64,000 nt of DNA from Cryomorphaceae bacterium (GTDB taxonomy: Bacteria; Bacteroidota; Bacteroidia; Flavobacteriales_D; Sanyastnellaceae), in NCBI GenBank assembly GCA_016124575.1, contig WGNM01000018.1, positions 62,001 through 126,000 of the forward strand, written 5' to 3'. A program made the position numbers and the translations under genes. Every line of letters starts with the position of its first letter. The stretch's first letter is position 1. Below, piece after piece: positions 18,290 to 30,485 of this stretch. The notes beneath the pieces are model-generated. The model did not search any database and was not told the origin of the DNA. It worked only from the letters and a program-made list of their open reading frames with translations.

Positions 18290-18985
18290 ATGGGAAGAGT
18301 AACCAAAAACAGAAAAGCTGTCATCGGTAAATATGACCAACAAAAGTCATATGCTATTGGTGAAGCTGCTTCTATCGTAAGAGAGATATCGACTACAAAG
18401 TTCGATGCCTCTGTGGATATTGCTGTTCGCCTTGGTGTTGATCCTAGAAAATCAAATCAGATGGTTCGTGGAACCGTCTCTTTGCCTCACGGAACCGGTA
18501 AGGATGTCCGTGTGCTTGTGCTTTGTACTCCTGATAAGGAAGAAGAAGCGAAAGCAGCAGGTGCTGATTTTGTAGGTTTAGATGATTATCTAGCTAAAAT
18601 CAAGGCCGGATGGACCGACGTGGATGTAATTATTACCACCCCCAGTGTAATGGGAAAAGTGGGTGCCTTGGGCCGTATTCTCGGACCACGTGGACTCATG
18701 CCAAACCCGAAATCGGGTACCGTTACTATGGAGGTTGGAAAGGCTGTGCTGGAAGTGAAAGCTGGTAAGATTGATTTTAAGGTAGACAAGTACGGTATCG
18801 TACACGCGTCTATCGGAAAGACGTCTTTCGATTCAGGCAAACTAACTGAAAACGCTCAAGAGCTAATTCAGACTTTGTTGAGATTGAAGCCAGCGGCTGC
18901 AAAAGGGGCATACATTAAAAGCATCAATTTGAGTGCTACAATGAGTCCTGGAGTTAAGGTTGAACCCAAATCAGTTACGGCTTAA
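18290..18985 (+). CDS. rplA: 50S ribosomal protein L1
   Basis: A 231-residue protein of the mobile L1 stalk that assists release of deacylated tRNA and represses its own operon in many bacteria. The signature [18 protein letters not shown] and the GTGK turn are present. It follows rplK and precedes rplJ by 24 bases. Confidence 0.97.
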   Translation: MGRVTKNRKAVIGKYDQQKSYAIGEAASIVREISTTKFDASVDIAVRLGVDPRKSNQMVRGTVSLPHGTGKDVRVLVLCTPDKEEEAKAAGADFVGLDDYLAKIKAGWTDVDVIITTPSVMGKVGALGRILGPRGLMPNPKSGTVTMEVGKAVLEVKAGKIDFKVDKYGIVHASIGKTSFDSGKLTENAQELIQTLLRLKPAAAKGAYIKSINLSATMSPGVKVEPKSVTA

Positions 18986-19009
18986 GTAATTGGTCTAATT
19001 CTTTGACAC

Positions 19010-19531
19010 ATGACACGTGAAGAAAAAAACCAGGTTATCGATGAGCTGCAATCATTGCTCGCAGAGGCACCAGTGGTTTATCTTACTGATGCATCAGCGC
19101 TTGATTCAGCGGCCACTAGCCAGCTGAGAAGGGAGTGCTTCAAGAACGACATTCAATTGCGCGTTGTTAAAAATACTTTGTTGCGTATCGCTATGGAACG
19201 CACTGAAGATAAAGTCTTCTCGCCTTTGATAAGTGGAGCTCTTGCTGGTCAAACTGCTTTAATGCTATCGAACGCAGCGAATACGCCTGCACGATTGATT
19301 AAGGAGTTTCGCACCAAGCATCCGAAACCTCTCCTGAAAGGAGCCTACATCGAAGAATCTTGCTATGTCGGCGACGACCAACTAGAAGCACTCGTTAACC
19401 TGAAATCAAAAGAAGAATTGCTTGGAGACATCATTGGTCTTCTTCAATCTCCTGCGAAGAATGTTATCTCTGCGCTTAAATCTGGTGGTAACACAATTGC
19501 CGGTGTTGTTAAGACGCTGTCGGAGCGTTAA
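19010..19531 (+). CDS. rplJ: 50S ribosomal protein L10
   Basis: A 173-residue stalk protein that anchors the L7/L12 dimers. The N-terminal MTREEKNQVIDEL, the L10 core with RVVKNTLLRIA and the C-terminal L12-binding helix fit. The 24-base gap to rplA is too short for the long L10 leader known from enterobacteria, so any autoregulation must differ. rplL follows after 47 bases. Confidence 0.96.
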   Translation: MTREEKNQVIDELQSLLAEAPVVYLTDASALDSAATSQLRRECFKNDIQLRVVKNTLLRIAMERTEDKVFSPLISGALAGQTALMLSNAANTPARLIKEFRTKHPKPLLKGAYIEESCYVGDDQLEALVNLKSKEELLGDIIGLLQSPAKNVISALKSGGNTIAGVVKTLSER

Positions 19532-19578
19532 TCCTGACGTATTAATTTTTTGTTGAACAATTTATAAATCACAATACA

Positions 19579-19950
19579 ATGGCTGATTTGAAAGCTATGG
19601 CTGAGAACCTTGTTAACCTAACCGTTAAAGAGGTTAATGAACTCGCTACAATTTTGAAAGACGAATACGGTATCGAGCCTGCTGCTGCTGCAGTAGCTGT
19701 TGCTGGTCCTGCTGCTGCTGGTCCTGCTGCTGAAGAGAAGACATCTTTTGATGTTATCTTGAAGTCTGCTGGTGCCGCTAAACTTGCAGTTGTTAAACTA
19801 GTTAAGGAGTTGTCTGGTCTTGGTCTGAAAGAGGCTAAGGATATCGTAGACGCTGCTCCAGCTCCTATCAAAGAAGGTGTGCCTAAAGACGAAGCTGAAT
19901 CGTTGAAGTCACAACTGGAAGAAGCAGGAGCGGAAGTTGAGCTTAAATAA
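19579..19950 (+). CDS. rplL: 50S ribosomal protein L7/L12
   Basis: A 123-residue acidic stalk protein that recruits translation factors. It has an N-terminal dimerisation helix, an Ala/Pro/Gly hinge (about 34-50) with repeated GPAA units, and the conserved C-terminal domain with [11 protein letters not shown] and [13 protein letters not shown] large hairpin separates it from rpoB. Confidence 0.97.
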   Translation: MADLKAMAENLVNLTVKEVNELATILKDEYGIEPAAAAVAVAGPAAAGPAAEEKTSFDVILKSAGAAKLAVVKLVKELSGLGLKEAKDIVDAAPAPIKEGVPKDEAESLKSQLEEAGAEVELK

Positions 19951-19970
19951 GCTTAACGACTTTTAGCTTT

Positions 19971-20010
19971 AGGGTTTAGGCCGGGCCGCAGGTCCAGGCC
20001 TAAACCCTTT
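19971..20010 (+). terminator. Attenuator-like hairpin between rplL and rpoB
   Basis: Perfect 12-bp stem AGGGTTTAGGCC (19971-19982) / GGCCTAAACCCT (19997-20008) with a 14-base loop. The T-run after it is short and interrupted, so it probably lets a fraction of polymerases pass to rpoBC. Enterobacteria have an attenuator at the same place. Confidence 0.65.
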
Positions 20011-20068
20011 TACCCTTTCTTTTACCTGCAAGCCTCATTTTTGTTGTACCCATTAGTCTGTAAACCTC

Positions 20069-23000
20069 ATGGCCCTGGTTACTCAACATACTTCACCCGC
20101 TCGTATCGACTTTTCGTCGAGCCGTCGTGAATTTGATTATCCTGATTTCCTAGAAATCCAACTGCGTTCGTTCCAAGAATTCTTCCAATTGGAAACCAAT
20201 CCGGAAGATAGAATGAACGAGGGACTCTTTAATGTGTTCGCAGAGAACTTCCCGATAACGGATACACGAAACCAATTCGTGCTCGAGTTCCTCGATTACT
20301 TTATTGACCCTCCTCGTTATACCATTGAAGAATGTATCGAACGTGGTTTAACATACAGTGTGCCCCTCAAGGCGAAACTGAAACTCTATTGTACAGATCC
20401 TGAACACGAGGATTTTGAAACAATCGTGCAAGACGTATACTTGGGTACTATGCCGTATATGACTCCTCGTGGTTCTTTTGTTATCAATGGAGCTGAAAGA
20501 GTTATTGTAAACCAATTGCACCGTTCACCGGGGGTGTTCTTCGGACAAAGCCGCCACGCGAATGGAACAAAACTGTACTCCGCTCGGATTATTCCGTTCA
20601 AGGGGTCATGGATCGAATTTGCAACAGACATCAACAGTGTCATGTATGCATACATCGATCGTAAGAAAAAATTACCTGTTACTACGCTTCTTCGTGCGAT
20701 AGGTTTCGAAAGTGATAAAGATATCCTCGAAATCTTTGACCTCGCTGAAGAAGTTAAAGTGAGCAAGGCTTCTATAAAGAGAGCACAAGGCCGCCGCTTG
20801 GCTGCTCGTGTGCTTAAAACTTGGATCGAAGATTTTGTTGATGAAGATACCGGTGAGGTTGTCTCTATCGAACGCAATGAAGTGATCATCGACCGTGAAA
20901 CGGTTCTCGATAAAGATCACCTAGATCAAATCTTGGATTCTGGTTCGAAAAGCATCATCCTTCACAAGGAAGATGTTAACCAAAGTGATTACACAATCAT
21001 TTACAATACCCTCCAAAAAGATGCTTCTAACTCTGAGAAGGAAGCTGTGGAGTATATATACCGTCAGTTGCGTAACGCTGAGCCACCAGATATGGAAACG
21101 GCTCGTGGTGTTATCGACAAGTTGTTCTTCTCTGAACAACGCTATGACTTAGGTGAAGTTGGTCGTTTCAGAATTAACCGCAAGCTAGGTCTTGACATGT
21201 CTTCTGATCAACGCACGCTTACACGCGAAGATATCATTCGTATCATCAAGTACTTGATTGACCTTGTGAACTCGAATGCTGATGTGGATGATATTGACCA
21301 CTTGTCTAACCGTCGTGTTCGTACGGTAGGTGAGCAGTTATACAGTCAGTTTGGTGTCGGATTGGCTCGTATGGCCCGCACGATTCGTGAACGTATGAAC
21401 GTTCGCGATAACGAGGTCTTTACTCCAACTGACCTTATCAACGCAAAAACTTTGTCATCTGTGATCAACTCTTTCTTCGGGACAAACCAGTTGTCGCAGT
21501 TTATGGACCAAACAAACCCGCTTTCGGAGGTCACGCACAAGCGTCGTATCTCTGCTCTCGGGCCTGGTGGTTTGTCACGTGAACGCGCCGGATTTGAGGT
21601 TCGTGACGTTCACTACACGCACTACGGTCGTTTGTGTACCATCGAAACCCCAGAAGGTCCGAACATCGGATTGATAAGTTCATTGTGTGTATTCGCAAAG
21701 GTGAACCGTCTCGGTTTCATCGAAACGCCATACCGTCGTGTTGATGATGGTGTTGCGAAATATGGCAGCGAAGCGATTACTTACCTATCAGCTGAAGAAG
21801 AAGATACCATGATCATCGCCCAAGCAAACGCGAAGGTGAACGATAAGGGTGAGTTTACTACAGATACGGTTAAGGCGCGTTTGGAAGGTGACTTCCCAGT
21901 GGTTGCTCCGGATAAGGTGAAACTGATGGACATCGCTCCAAACCAGATTGCATCGATAGCGGCATCGTTGATTCCTTTCTTGGAACACGATGATGCGAAC
22001 CGTGCCTTGATGGGTTCTAACATGATGCGTCAAGCTGTTCCTCTTATGCGTCCGGAATCTCCGATCGTAGGAACAGGTCTTGAAGCCCGTGTTGCCGAAG
22101 ATTCTCGCGTTCTTGCAACTGCTGAAGATGAAGGGGTTGTAGAATATGTTGACTCTCGTGAAATACGTATCAAATACAAAATGACAGAGGAAGATCTTCT
22201 TGTGTCGTTTGATGATGATATTAAAACATACCCAATCACCAAGTTTGCTAAAACCAACCAAGGTACCTGTATCAACCTTCGTCCACTCGTTACTGTGGGC
22301 CAAAAGGTGAAGAAAGGTGATGTCCTTGTTGAAGGTTATGGAACTCAACTCGGTGAATTGGCTCTCGGTCGCAACCTACAAGTAGCGTTCATGCCTTGGA
22401 AGGGTTACAACTTCGAGGATGCGATCGTAATCTCTGAAAAAGTTGTCCGTGAAGATATTTTCACCTCTATACACATCGATGAGTACGTGCTTGAAGTACG
22501 TGACACAAAACGCGGTGTTGAGGAGTTGACAGCTGATATTCCTAACGTTAGCGAAGAAGCAACACGTGATCTTGATGAGAACGGGTTGATTCGTATCGGA
22601 GCGGAAGTGAAGGAAGGGGATATTCTTATCGGAAAAATCACTCCGAAAGGGGAGACTGATCCTTCGCCAGAAGAGAAACTTCTTCGCGCAATCTTTGGTG
22701 ACAAAGCTGGTGATGTGAAAGATGCTTCATTGAAAGTGCCACCTTCAAGCAGAGGTGTGGTTATCGACAAGAAGTTGTTCTCTCGTGCGATCAAAGACAG
22801 AAAGTCGAAAGCTGCCGACAAAGCAGTAATCGATGCAGTAGATAAAGAGTTCGAACGTGAAGGTGGTGAATTGAAGAAAATTCTCATCGACAAGTTGATG
22901 CAGCTTTTGAATGGTAGAACTTCTGCCGGAGTTTTCAATTACTACAAGGAAGAGCAAATCAAGAAGGGTGTGAAGTTTTCTGCAAAGGCACTTCAGACGC

Positions 23001-23890
23001 TTGATTACTCTATCGTAAATGCTGAAAATTGGACGAAAGAAGAAGATGTTAACGGACTTGTTAAGCGTTTGATTCACAACTACAACTTGAAGAACAATGA
23101 TATTCTTGGTGCTCACAAGCGCAAGAAGTTCCAAGTTACCGTAGGTGATGAGCTGCCAGCAGGTATCGTGAAATTGGCGAAGGTTTACATTGCTCAAAAA
23201 CGCAAGTTGCGTGTGGGTGATAAGATGGCAGGACGTCACGGTAACAAAGGTATTGTTGCACGTATTGTTCGTCATGAAGACATGCCTTTCCTTCCTGATG
23301 GAACGCCGGTTGATATCGTATTGAACCCACTCGGGGTACCTTCTCGTATGAACCTCGGGCAGATTTATGAAACAGTTCTCGGATGGGCTGGATTGAAGTT
23401 GGGTTTGAAATTCTCAACGCCAATCTTCGACGGTGCATCTCTTGCTGATATCAACAGTTATACACAACAGGCTAACTTGCCAGAATACGGGGTAACTTAC
23501 CTGTATGATGGTGGTACCGGAGTGCGCTTCGACCAGCCTGCAACCGTTGGAGTAATCTACATGCTTAAACTCAGCCACATGGTTGATGATAAGATGCACG
23601 CGCGCTCTATCGGTCCATACTCACTCATCACGCAACAGCCGTTGGGTGGTAAGGCACAGTTTGGTGGACAACGTTTTGGAGAGATGGAGGTTTGGGCACT
23701 CGAAGCATTCGGTGCAGCGAACATCCTTCAGGAAATCCTTACCGTGAAGTCGGATGATGTTATCGGTCGTGCGAAAGCCTACGAGTCTATCGTGAAAGGC
23801 GAAACAATGCCGATGCCGGGTATTCCGGAGTCATTCAACGTATTGTTACACGAACTCCGCGGACTCGGTTTGACTGTGTCCCTAGATTAA
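20069..23890 (+). CDS. rpoB: DNA-directed RNA polymerase subunit beta
   Basis: The 1273-residue beta subunit, which forms half of the active-site cleft and the rifampicin pocket. Recognisable stretches include the fork/rif region ([17 protein letters not shown], then [11 protein letters not shown] and [11 protein letters not shown]), [20 protein letters not shown], and the C-terminal [14 protein letters not shown] and [21 protein letters not shown]. The first rif cluster residues appear wild type as far as I can read (Q, D, H and S positions present). It is uninterrupted and followed by rpoC after 41 bases. Confidence 0.98.
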   Translation: MALVTQHTSPARIDFSSSRREFDYPDFLEIQLRSFQEFFQLETNPEDRMNEGLFNVFAENFPITDTRNQFVLEFLDYFIDPPRYTIEECIERGLTYSVPLKAKLKLYCTDPEHEDFETIVQDVYLGTMPYMTPRGSFVINGAERVIVNQLHRSPGVFFGQSRHANGTKLYSARIIPFKGSWIEFATDINSVMYAYIDRKKKLPVTTLLRAIGFESDKDILEIFDLAEEVKVSKASIKRAQGRRLAARVLKTWIEDFVDEDTGEVVSIERNEVIIDRETVLDKDHLDQILDSGSKSIILHKEDVNQSDYTIIYNTLQKDASNSEKEAVEYIYRQLRNAEPPDMETARGVIDKLFFSEQRYDLGEVGRFRINRKLGLDMSSDQRTLTREDIIRIIKYLIDLVNSNADVDDIDHLSNRRVRTVGEQLYSQFGVGLARMARTIRERMNVRDNEVFTPTDLINAKTLSSVINSFFGTNQLSQFMDQTNPLSEVTHKRRISALGPGGLSRERAGFEVRDVHYTHYGRLCTIETPEGPNIGLISSLCVFAKVNRLGFIETPYRRVDDGVAKYGSEAITYLSAEEEDTMIIAQANAKVNDKGEFTTDTVKARLEGDFPVVAPDKVKLMDIAPNQIASIAASLIPFLEHDDANRALMGSNMMRQAVPLMRPESPIVGTGLEARVAEDSRVLATAEDEGVVEYVDSREIRIKYKMTEEDLLVSFDDDIKTYPITKFAKTNQGTCINLRPLVTVGQKVKKGDVLVEGYGTQLGELALGRNLQVAFMPWKGYNFEDAIVISEKVVREDIFTSIHIDEYVLEVRDTKRGVEELTADIPNVSEEATRDLDENGLIRIGAEVKEGDILIGKITPKGETDPSPEEKLLRAIFGDKAGDVKDASLKVPPSSRGVVIDKKLFSRAIKDRKSKAADKAVIDAVDKEFEREGGELKKILIDKLMQLLNGRTSAGVFNYYKEEQIKKGVKFSAKALQTLDYSIVNAENWTKEEDVNGLVKRLIHNYNLKNNDILGAHKRKKFQVTVGDELPAGIVKLAKVYIAQKRKLRVGDKMAGRHGNKGIVARIVRHEDMPFLPDGTPVDIVLNPLGVPSRMNLGQIYETVLGWAGLKLGLKFSTPIFDGASLADINSYTQQANLPEYGVTYLYDGGTGVRFDQPATVGVIYMLKLSHMVDDKMHARSIGPYSLITQQPLGGKAQFGGQRFGEMEVWALEAFGAANILQEILTVKSDDVIGRAKAYESIVKGETMPMPGIPESFNVLLHELRGLGLTVSLD

Positions 23891-23931
23891 TGGTCTTTGA
23901 CCTTTGTATGAACGGTTGATTAGATTCGATT

Positions 23932-26900
23932 ATGACCCAGAAACGCATAAGTAAACTTAAGAGTGATTTCACCACAATAACGATCTCACTCGCTTCTCCG
24001 GAAGAAATACTCGAAAACTCATACGGTGAGGTTTTGAAGCCGGAGACCATCAACTACCGGACGTATAAGCCGGAGCGTGATGGACTATTTTGTGAACGGA
24101 TTTTTGGTCCGGTTAAAGATTATGAATGCCACTGTGGAAAGTACAAGCGTATCCGATACAAAGGAATCGTTTGTGACCGATGCGGGGTTGAAGTAACTGA
24201 AAAGAAAGTTCGTCGTGAGCGAATGGGTCACATCCAATTGGTTGTGCCTGTAGCCCACATATGGTACTTTAAATCGCTGCCGAATAAAATTGGTTACCTG
24301 CTAGGTATTCCAACCAAAAAGCTTGACCAGATCATCTATTACGAGCGCTACGTGGTTATTCAACCAGGTATTGCAAACAATAAGGATGGTTCTGTGCTGA
24401 CGGAGTTGGATTTCTTGACTGAAGAAGAGTACTTGGATATCCTTGACACCCTTCCGAAGGAAAACCAGTATTTGGACGATAAAGACCCGAATAAGTTCAT
24501 CGCGAAAATGGGGGCAGACGCTTTGCACGATTTGTTGCAACGTCTAGATCTAGACTCGTTGTCGTTTGACCTGCGTCACAAAGCAGATACCGAAGGTTCT
24601 CAACAACGTAAGAATGAGGCGCTGAAGCGTTTGCAGGTTGTTGAAGCACTTCGTGATGCAAACTCACGTATTCAAAATAAGCCGGAATGGATGATCATCA
24701 AGGTCGTGCCGGTTATTCCACCTGAACTACGTCCACTCGTTCCTTTGGATGGTGGTCGTTTCGCTACTTCTGACTTGAACGATCTTTATCGTCGTGTTAT
24801 CATTCGTAACAACCGTCTGAAACGCTTGATTGAGATCAAAGCTCCTGAAGTAATCTTGCGTAACGAAAAACGTATGTTGCAAGAAGCGGTTGACTCTTTG
24901 TTCGACAACTCTCGTAAATCGAGCGCTGTTAAAACGGAGTCGAACCGTCCACTGAAATCACTTTCTGATAGCTTAAAAGGTAAACAAGGTCGTTTCCGTC
25001 AAAACCTTCTTGGTAAGCGTGTCGATTATTCTGCACGTTCGGTAATCGTCGTTGGACCTGAATTGAAGCTTCATGAATGTGGTTTGCCTAAAAACATGGC
25101 TGCCGAGCTTTACAAGCCGTTCATCATCCGTAAAATGATTGAGCGTGGTATCGTTAAAACGGTAAAGTCTGCAAAGAAAATCGTAGACCGTAAAGAGCCT
25201 GTTGTTTGGGATATCCTAGAGAATGTATTGAAGTCGCACCCGGTGCTGCTTAACCGAGCCCCAACTCTTCACCGTCTTGGTATCCAAGCGTTCCAGCCAA
25301 AACTAATCGAAGGTAAAGCGATTCAGTTGCACCCACTGGTTTGTACGGCTTTCAACGCCGACTTTGATGGTGACCAAATGGCGGTGCACTTGCCGCTTGG
25401 CAATGCTGCAATTCTCGAAGCTCAACTTTTGATGTTGGCATCTCACAATATCTTGAACCCTGCGAATGGAGCACCTATTACGGTTCCTTCTCAAGACATG
25501 GTATTGGGGCTTTACTACATCACGAAAGGAAAGCGCTCAACAGAAGAAGTGGTGATGAAGGGTGAAGATAAAATCTTCTACTCACCTGAAGAGGTAACCA
25601 TCGCTCACAACGAGGGCAAATTGGATTTGCATAGTCATATTAAGGTGCGTTGGACGAAATTCGACGGCACTACTGAAATGATTGACACTACCACAGGTCG
25701 TGTTTTGTTTAACCTGCGTGTGCCTAAAGAAGTTGGGTACTTGAACCAATTGCTAACGAAGAAAGCTCTTCGTGATATCATTGGTTTGATCTTGAAAGAA
25801 ACAGGTGTGCCTCGCGCCGTTAAGTTCTTGGATGATATCAAGGATTTGGGCTACTACATGGCATTTAAAGGTGGTTTGTCATTCAATCTGAATGATGTAA
25901 TCATCCCTGAAGAAAAAGTGAAACTTGTAGGTGAAGCTGGAGTGAAGGTTCAGGAAGTGATGGACAACTATAACATGGGTCTAATCACGAACAATGAGCG
26001 TTACAACCAGATCATCGATATATGGACGCATACGAACTCGCGCTTGACGAATATCCTAATGGATCGTCTTGAAACGGATAAACAAGGATTCAACTCGATC
26101 TACATGATGTACCACAGTGGTGCACGTGGTTCGAAAGAGCAAATCCGTCAGCTTTCTGGAATGCGTGGTTTGATGGCGAAGCCTCAGAAATCTACAGCAA
26201 CGGGTGGACAAGATATCATTGAGAATCCGATCCTTTCTAACTTTAAGGAAGGTCTGTCGATTCTTGAGTACTTCATCTCTACGCACGGTGCTCGTAAGGG
26301 TCTTGCAGATACTGCATTGAAAACAGCAGATGCTGGTTACCTTACGCGTCGTCTTGTTGACGTTGCTCAAGACGTTATCATTACTGATGACGACTGTGGA
26401 ACGCTGCGTGGTTTGATGGCTACAGCCCTCAAGAAAAGCGATGAAATCGTTGAATCTCTGCAAGATCGTATCCTCGGTCGTGTGAGTGTTCACGATATCT
26501 ACCACCCTGAAACTGGTGAGTTGATCGTTGAAGCAGGAAAGGAAATTCGCGAAGATGCTACTGATATGATTCAGGATGCAGGTATCGAAGAAGTTGAAAT
26601 TCGCTCTGTACTTACGTGTGAATCACCAATGGGTGTTTGTGCAAAATGCTACGGAAGAAGTTTGGCTTCAGGCAAGATGGTTCAACGTGGTGAGGCAGTT
26701 GGTGTAATCGCTGCTCAATCAATCGGTGAACCGGGTACACAGCTTACACTTCGTACGTTCCACGTGGGTGGTACCGCATCAATGATCTCTGATGAGAACG
26801 ATATGCGCGCTAAACATTCAGGTCGTATCGAAATGGATGAACTACGTACCGTAGATCGTACCCTTCCTGATGGAACTATGCAGGCTATCGTGGTTTCTCG

Positions 26901-28230
26901 TTCAACAGAATTGAAAATCGTTGATGAGAAAACAGGTGTTGCGCTGTCTACTAGCAACCTCCCATACGGATCTCTGCTTCACATAACTGATGGAAAAAAC
27001 ATCAAGAAAGGTGATTTGATCTGTACTTGGGATCCTTACAACAACGTGATCGTTAACGAACTTGAAGGAACAGTTGATTTTGATGCTGTAGAAGAAGGGA
27101 TTACTTACCGCGTAGAACAGGATGAACAAACCGGTTTCCGCGAAATGGTAATTATCGAAACGAAAGACAAGAAGAAAAACCCGTCTATCAATATCATCAA
27201 GGGCAAAGCGAAAGATGTTATCCGCACCTACTCTGTGCCAGTAGGGTCTCACATTTCTGTGAAGAATGGTGATCCGATCAAACCAGGTGATATCATCGCG
27301 AAAATCCCTCGTTTGACTGGTAAATCGGGTGATATCACAGGAGGTCTTCCGCGTGTAACTGAACTTTTTGAAGCTCGTAATCCTTCTAACCCTGCAGTAG
27401 TATCTGAAATCGATGGTATCGTGTCTTACGGTAAAGTGAAACGCGGTAACCGTGAAATTCAGGTTGAATCACGTACAGGTGAGAAAACACGATACTTGGT
27501 GCCGCTTTCTAAGCACATCTTGGTGCAAGAAAACGACTGGGTAAAAGCGGGTATGCCACTTTCTGATGGCGCTATCACTCCTGCCGATATTCTCGCAATT
27601 CAAGGACCTACTTCGGTTCAAGAATACATCGTGAATGAAATTCAGGAGGTGTACCGTCTGCAAGGGGTGAAAATCAACGATAAACACTTCGAGGTAATCG
27701 TTCGTCAAATGATGAAAAAAGTGGTTATCGAAGATCAAGGTGATACCCGATTCCTAGAAAAGCAAAGCATAGAGAAAATCGACTTTATGTCTGAAAACGA
27801 TCGTGTTTACGGTATGATGGTGGTAACCAATGCCGGAGAATCTGAATCGCTTCGTCCAGGTCAAATCATCAGCGCGCGTAAACTGCGCGATGAAAACTCT
27901 CTGCTTCGCCGCCGCGATAAAGAACTAGTTGAAGCTCGTGAAGCTGTTCCAGCTACATCACGTCCGCTTCTTCAAGGTATCACTCGCGCGTCGCTTCAAA
28001 CGAAATCATTCATCTCTGCAGCTTCCTTCCAGGAAACTACCAAGGTGTTGAATGAAGCAGCTGTAAGTGGTAAAGTAGACTACCTATTGGGTCTGAAAGA
28101 GAATGTGATCGTTGGTCACTTGATCCCAGCTGGTACGGGTATGCGTGAATTCCAAAAAGTAATCGTAGGAGATAAAAGCGAATACGAAAGCCTAGTTGGT
28201 TCGCGCATGGTTGAATCTACTGAAGAGTAA
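23932..28230 (+). CDS. rpoC: DNA-directed RNA polymerase subunit beta'
   Basis: The 1432-residue beta' subunit. The catalytic Mg2+ motif NADFDGD lies at residues 475-481 (aspartates 477, 479, 481). The N-terminal zinc site [19 protein letters not shown] is present, and the second zinc site uses Cys822, Cys896, Cys903 and Cys906. The bridge and trigger-loop region ([16 protein letters not shown]) is intact. The last 200 residues include the Bacteroidota-typical [19 protein letters not shown] region. A UUCG-loop terminator follows the stop. Confidence 0.98.
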   Translation: MTQKRISKLKSDFTTITISLASPEEILENSYGEVLKPETINYRTYKPERDGLFCERIFGPVKDYECHCGKYKRIRYKGIVCDRCGVEVTEKKVRRERMGHIQLVVPVAHIWYFKSLPNKIGYLLGIPTKKLDQIIYYERYVVIQPGIANNKDGSVLTELDFLTEEEYLDILDTLPKENQYLDDKDPNKFIAKMGADALHDLLQRLDLDSLSFDLRHKADTEGSQQRKNEALKRLQVVEALRDANSRIQNKPEWMIIKVVPVIPPELRPLVPLDGGRFATSDLNDLYRRVIIRNNRLKRLIEIKAPEVILRNEKRMLQEAVDSLFDNSRKSSAVKTESNRPLKSLSDSLKGKQGRFRQNLLGKRVDYSARSVIVVGPELKLHECGLPKNMAAELYKPFIIRKMIERGIVKTVKSAKKIVDRKEPVVWDILENVLKSHPVLLNRAPTLHRLGIQAFQPKLIEGKAIQLHPLVCTAFNADFDGDQMAVHLPLGNAAILEAQLLMLASHNILNPANGAPITVPSQDMVLGLYYITKGKRSTEEVVMKGEDKIFYSPEEVTIAHNEGKLDLHSHIKVRWTKFDGTTEMIDTTTGRVLFNLRVPKEVGYLNQLLTKKALRDIIGLILKETGVPRAVKFLDDIKDLGYYMAFKGGLSFNLNDVIIPEEKVKLVGEAGVKVQEVMDNYNMGLITNNERYNQIIDIWTHTNSRLTNILMDRLETDKQGFNSIYMMYHSGARGSKEQIRQLSGMRGLMAKPQKSTATGGQDIIENPILSNFKEGLSILEYFISTHGARKGLADTALKTADAGYLTRRLVDVAQDVIITDDDCGTLRGLMATALKKSDEIVESLQDRILGRVSVHDIYHPETGELIVEAGKEIREDATDMIQDAGIEEVEIRSVLTCESPMGVCAKCYGRSLASGKMVQRGEAVGVIAAQSIGEPGTQLTLRTFHVGGTASMISDENDMRAKHSGRIEMDELRTVDRTLPDGTMQAIVVSRSTELKIVDEKTGVALSTSNLPYGSLLHITDGKNIKKGDLICTWDPYNNVIVNELEGTVDFDAVEEGITYRVEQDEQTGFREMVIIETKDKKKNPSINIIKGKAKDVIRTYSVPVGSHISVKNGDPIKPGDIIAKIPRLTGKSGDITGGLPRVTELFEARNPSNPAVVSEIDGIVSYGKVKRGNREIQVESRTGEKTRYLVPLSKHILVQENDWVKAGMPLSDGAITPADILAIQGPTSVQEYIVNEIQEVYRLQGVKINDKHFEVIVRQMMKKVVIEDQGDTRFLEKQSIEKIDFMSENDRVYGMMVVTNAGESESLRPGQIISARKLRDENSLLRRRDKELVEAREAVPATSRPLLQGITRASLQTKSFISAASFQETTKVLNEAAVSGKVDYLLGLKENVIVGHLIPAGTGMREFQKVIVGDKSEYESLVGSRMVESTEE

Positions 28231-28250
28231 GCTCAAAATATCTGACAATA

Positions 28251-28283
28251 AAAAAACCATTCCTTCGGGAATGGTTTTTTTTT
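28251..28283 (+). terminator. rpoC terminator with UUCG tetraloop
   Basis: Stem AAAAAACCATTCC (28251-28263) / GGAATGGTTTTTT (28268-28280) closed by TTCG, with T continuing to 28283. The A-rich 5' arm makes it bidirectional, serving also the convergent gene ending at 28302. Confidence 0.93.
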
Positions 28284-28301
28284 GACTAAATGTGAATTGT
28301 C

Positions 28302-29765
28302 TTATATCTGTCCGTTCGAAATCGTTGGATGTCCTTTGGCTTTGTCTGCAGCCTCCCCAGTATACCCAAACAACTTTTTATCTTTGATGATGGTGTCTAC
28401 ATAAGTAGGTACCATTTCTTCCCAGCCTGGCGTGCCGTCTTTAATCATCTGCAGACAATTCCGAGAGTAGATCTTTAATATCTCTGCATTAAAATCTTCT
28501 ATGTCGACGATCCGCTTGTTGAACAATAAATAATCGTAAAGTGGCTTCAAACGAGGGTGAATAGGAGCATTAATGGAGTTCAACATCGGTTGGTCTTCTG
28601 TCTCTGCCCATGGATAGAGATAGATCTTTAAATCGCGTGAAAACAATATGCCGAATGCCTCAAGAATACCGCCATTCAAATCGCGATAGTACTTCTCATT
28701 AAATACGTCTAACAGGTTGTTAACGCCCATGATAAGCCCCATCCGCTTCTTTGTGTAACGCGAAAAGTATTCTACCAACTTGTAGTATTTCTGGTAGTTC
28801 GAAATCAACACAGTCTGCCCCAATGAACAAAGTATATCAGCTCGATCTAAAAAGTCTTTCTCATCAATATCGCCTTCCGATTTGAGGTTGTTCAATGTGA
28901 TCTCAAACAATACTTGTATGTTGTCTTGCTCAACTCGACCTTCCTGCTCGAAAATCTGAAAGCCTTTCATGATCATGTCAATGTTGACTTTCGTTACGGG
29001 TCTGAAACTGCCACGTATCGTTAGGATGTTCTTTTTGTACAGCACGTCTGCAGCCTGCAAGTTCCTTCCGTCAGGAGAAAATATTACTGCGTCAGTCATG
29101 CCATTCTTAACGAGCTGTAAACTCAATAAGCGATTGTCAACTTCCTCGAAATCCGGACCGTTCATCTGTATCATGTCGATCTCGATCTGATCTCGCGTCA
29201 GATTATCATACAAACTCAACAGCAAATCGTTCGGATTCTTGTAGAAAAACAAACAACCATAAATCAAGTTAACTCCCAAAATACCAACGGATGCGTGTTG
29301 CAGCAAAGCGTCGTTTTCGTGAAAGCGGACGTGTATGACGACGGTATTCGGTCCGCCTGTAGGCGATGTTTGAAACTTCATCCCAAACCACCCGTGACCC
29401 TGCACCGTTTTGTGAAAATTAATGGTAGCAACCGTGTTGGCAAATGCAAAAAAGCGCTTTGTTGGGTGCTTCTTGCGGTCCAAACGCTCTTCCATGAGGT
29501 TGTACTCATAGTTCAACATGTTCAACAATCGTGGCTTGCACACGTATCGCCCTTTCTCCTCCGGACCATAAATGACATCGCTAAAATCTTTGTCGTAAGC
29601 CGATATTGTTTTGGCGATTGTGCCTGATGCACCCCCAGCTCTGAAGAAATGACGCACTACCTCTTGTCCGGCGCCTATCTCAGCGAAGGTGCCATATAAA
29701 TCCTGATTCAGGTTGATCCGCAGTGCTTTCTGCTTTTCTGATAAGACTACGCGTTCAATATCCAC
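28302..29765 (-). CDS. Conserved Bacteroidota protein of unknown function (about 490 aa)
   Basis: A 487-residue cytoplasmic protein of a strongly conserved family in Bacteroidota, recognised by FAEIGAGQEVVRHFFRAGGASG near the N-terminus, NLIYGCLFF and the C-terminal KKRMGLIMGVNNLLDVFNEKYY. Databases have given the family conflicting names, including nicotinate-nucleotide adenylyltransferase and TonB-dependent receptor. I see no nucleotidyltransferase HxGH motif, signal peptide or barrel, so neither is supported. The start codon is GTG (29763-29765). A promoter, TTG-N20-TACTTTTG, lies just upstream. The gene converges on rpoC. Confidence 0.85.
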   Translation of the reverse strand: MDIERVVLSEKQKALRINLNQDLYGTFAEIGAGQEVVRHFFRAGGASGTIAKTISAYDKDFSDVIYGPEEKGRYVCKPRLLNMLNYEYNLMEERLDRKKHPTKRFFAFANTVATINFHKTVQGHGWFGMKFQTSPTGGPNTVVIHVRFHENDALLQHASVGILGVNLIYGCLFFYKNPNDLLLSLYDNLTRDQIEIDMIQMNGPDFEEVDNRLLSLQLVKNGMTDAVIFSPDGRNLQAADVLYKKNILTIRGSFRPVTKVNIDMIMKGFQIFEQEGRVEQDNIQVLFEITLNNLKSEGDIDEKDFLDRADILCSLGQTVLISNYQKYYKLVEYFSRYTKKRMGLIMGVNNLLDVFNEKYYRDLNGGILEAFGILFSRDLKIYLYPWAETEDQPMLNSINAPIHPRLKPLYDYLLFNKRIVDIEDFNAEILKIYSRNCLQMIKDGTPGWEEMVPTYVDTIIKDKKLFGYTGEAADKAKGHPTISNGQI

Positions 29766-29787
29766 GGTTAATTGATTGCATGAGTGA

Positions 29788-29818
29788 CAAAAGTAACCCG
29801 TTCTGCGTTGGTAGACAA
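29788..29818 (-). promoter_or_regulatory. Promoter (TTG-N20-TACTTTTG) for the 28302-29765 gene
   Basis: On the minus strand, TTG at 29818-29816 and an exact TAnnTTTG box at 29795-29788. The leader would be about 16 bases. Confidence 0.65.
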
Positions 29819-29895
29819 TGTAGGATGCTGTTAATTTCGTTTTTTTAAACTCTCAATGTGATTCTTATGCAGTGAGGTCTCTTATTTTCGTTTTT

Positions 29896-29916
29896 TTCGC
29901 CTCACTCGGCGGATGT
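29896..29916. repeat. 21-base repeat copy B (core CGCCTCACTCGGCGGA)
   Basis: Intergenic copy identical to 11417-11437. It sits in the 173-base gap between two minus-strand genes, next to two TTTCGTTTTTTT runs (about 29834 and 29886). Confidence 0.55.
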
Positions 29917-29938
29917 CGGAGGAATCGAAAAAAACAAT

Positions 29939-30409
29939 CTATTTCGTTTTTTCAATGTACTTATCCAACGAGGTCATGGCTCCTTTTTTGACCTTGTTTT
30001 GCATAAATGCGGTTGATCCCAATAGCTTTCCTTTTAGTCCCAAGGCCTGCCTGCACCAGCGTGATAAGTCGAATTCGTCATGGTGGCTTTTTATTCGGCC
30101 GTTTTCAAATTCGAAGGTTGCACGAATATCGTTAATGACTTTCTTGCCTGTTTGCGAAAAGGTATATGTTGCTACCCAATGTGCTTTCCCTTTCTGGTCA
30201 TCTGCTTCTATATCGCTGAATACAATCTGCAAATCTTTACCTCTGGTCACCAACATTTCCCACATTTTCCGAACCTGATGGGTATTGAGATTTTGAAAAA
30301 CAGGATCTGAAAAATGTGCATCTTCAGCATAACATGCCTGCATCCCTCTATGATCTTTTTCCTGAAAGGCGATGTAGAAATTGTGAAGCAACTTGGTGTT
30401 TGGGTGCAT
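29939..30409 (-). CDS. NTF2-like / SnoaL-like protein
   Basis: A 156-residue single-domain protein of the NTF2-like cone fold. The pattern LLHNFYIAFQEKDHRGMQACYAEDAHFSDPVF is the typical N-terminal helix pair and first strand of SnoaL-like proteins, and HWVATYTF plus the following strands complete the domain. Members include enzymes, binding proteins and immunity factors, so a substrate cannot be named. The last 35 residues are a basic tail. It appears monocistronic. Confidence 0.75.
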   Translation of the reverse strand: MHPNTKLLHNFYIAFQEKDHRGMQACYAEDAHFSDPVFQNLNTHQVRKMWEMLVTRGKDLQIVFSDIEADDQKGKAHWVATYTFSQTGKKVINDIRATFEFENGRIKSHHDEFDLSRWCRQALGLKGKLLGSTAFMQNKVKKGAMTSLDKYIEKTK

Positions 30410-30485
30410 GGGCCATTTTTCGACAATATACTGCTCTTTGCATTGGCCTTTATGTAAAAAGTGTGAATTCGATTGTCAGAATAAA

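Noticed and set aside
29880-29938. Terminator for the NTF2-like gene at the 21-base repeat
   Set aside because: Read on the minus strand, the CGCC/GGCG hairpin is followed by A, not T, so it cannot act as an intrinsic terminator for that gene.
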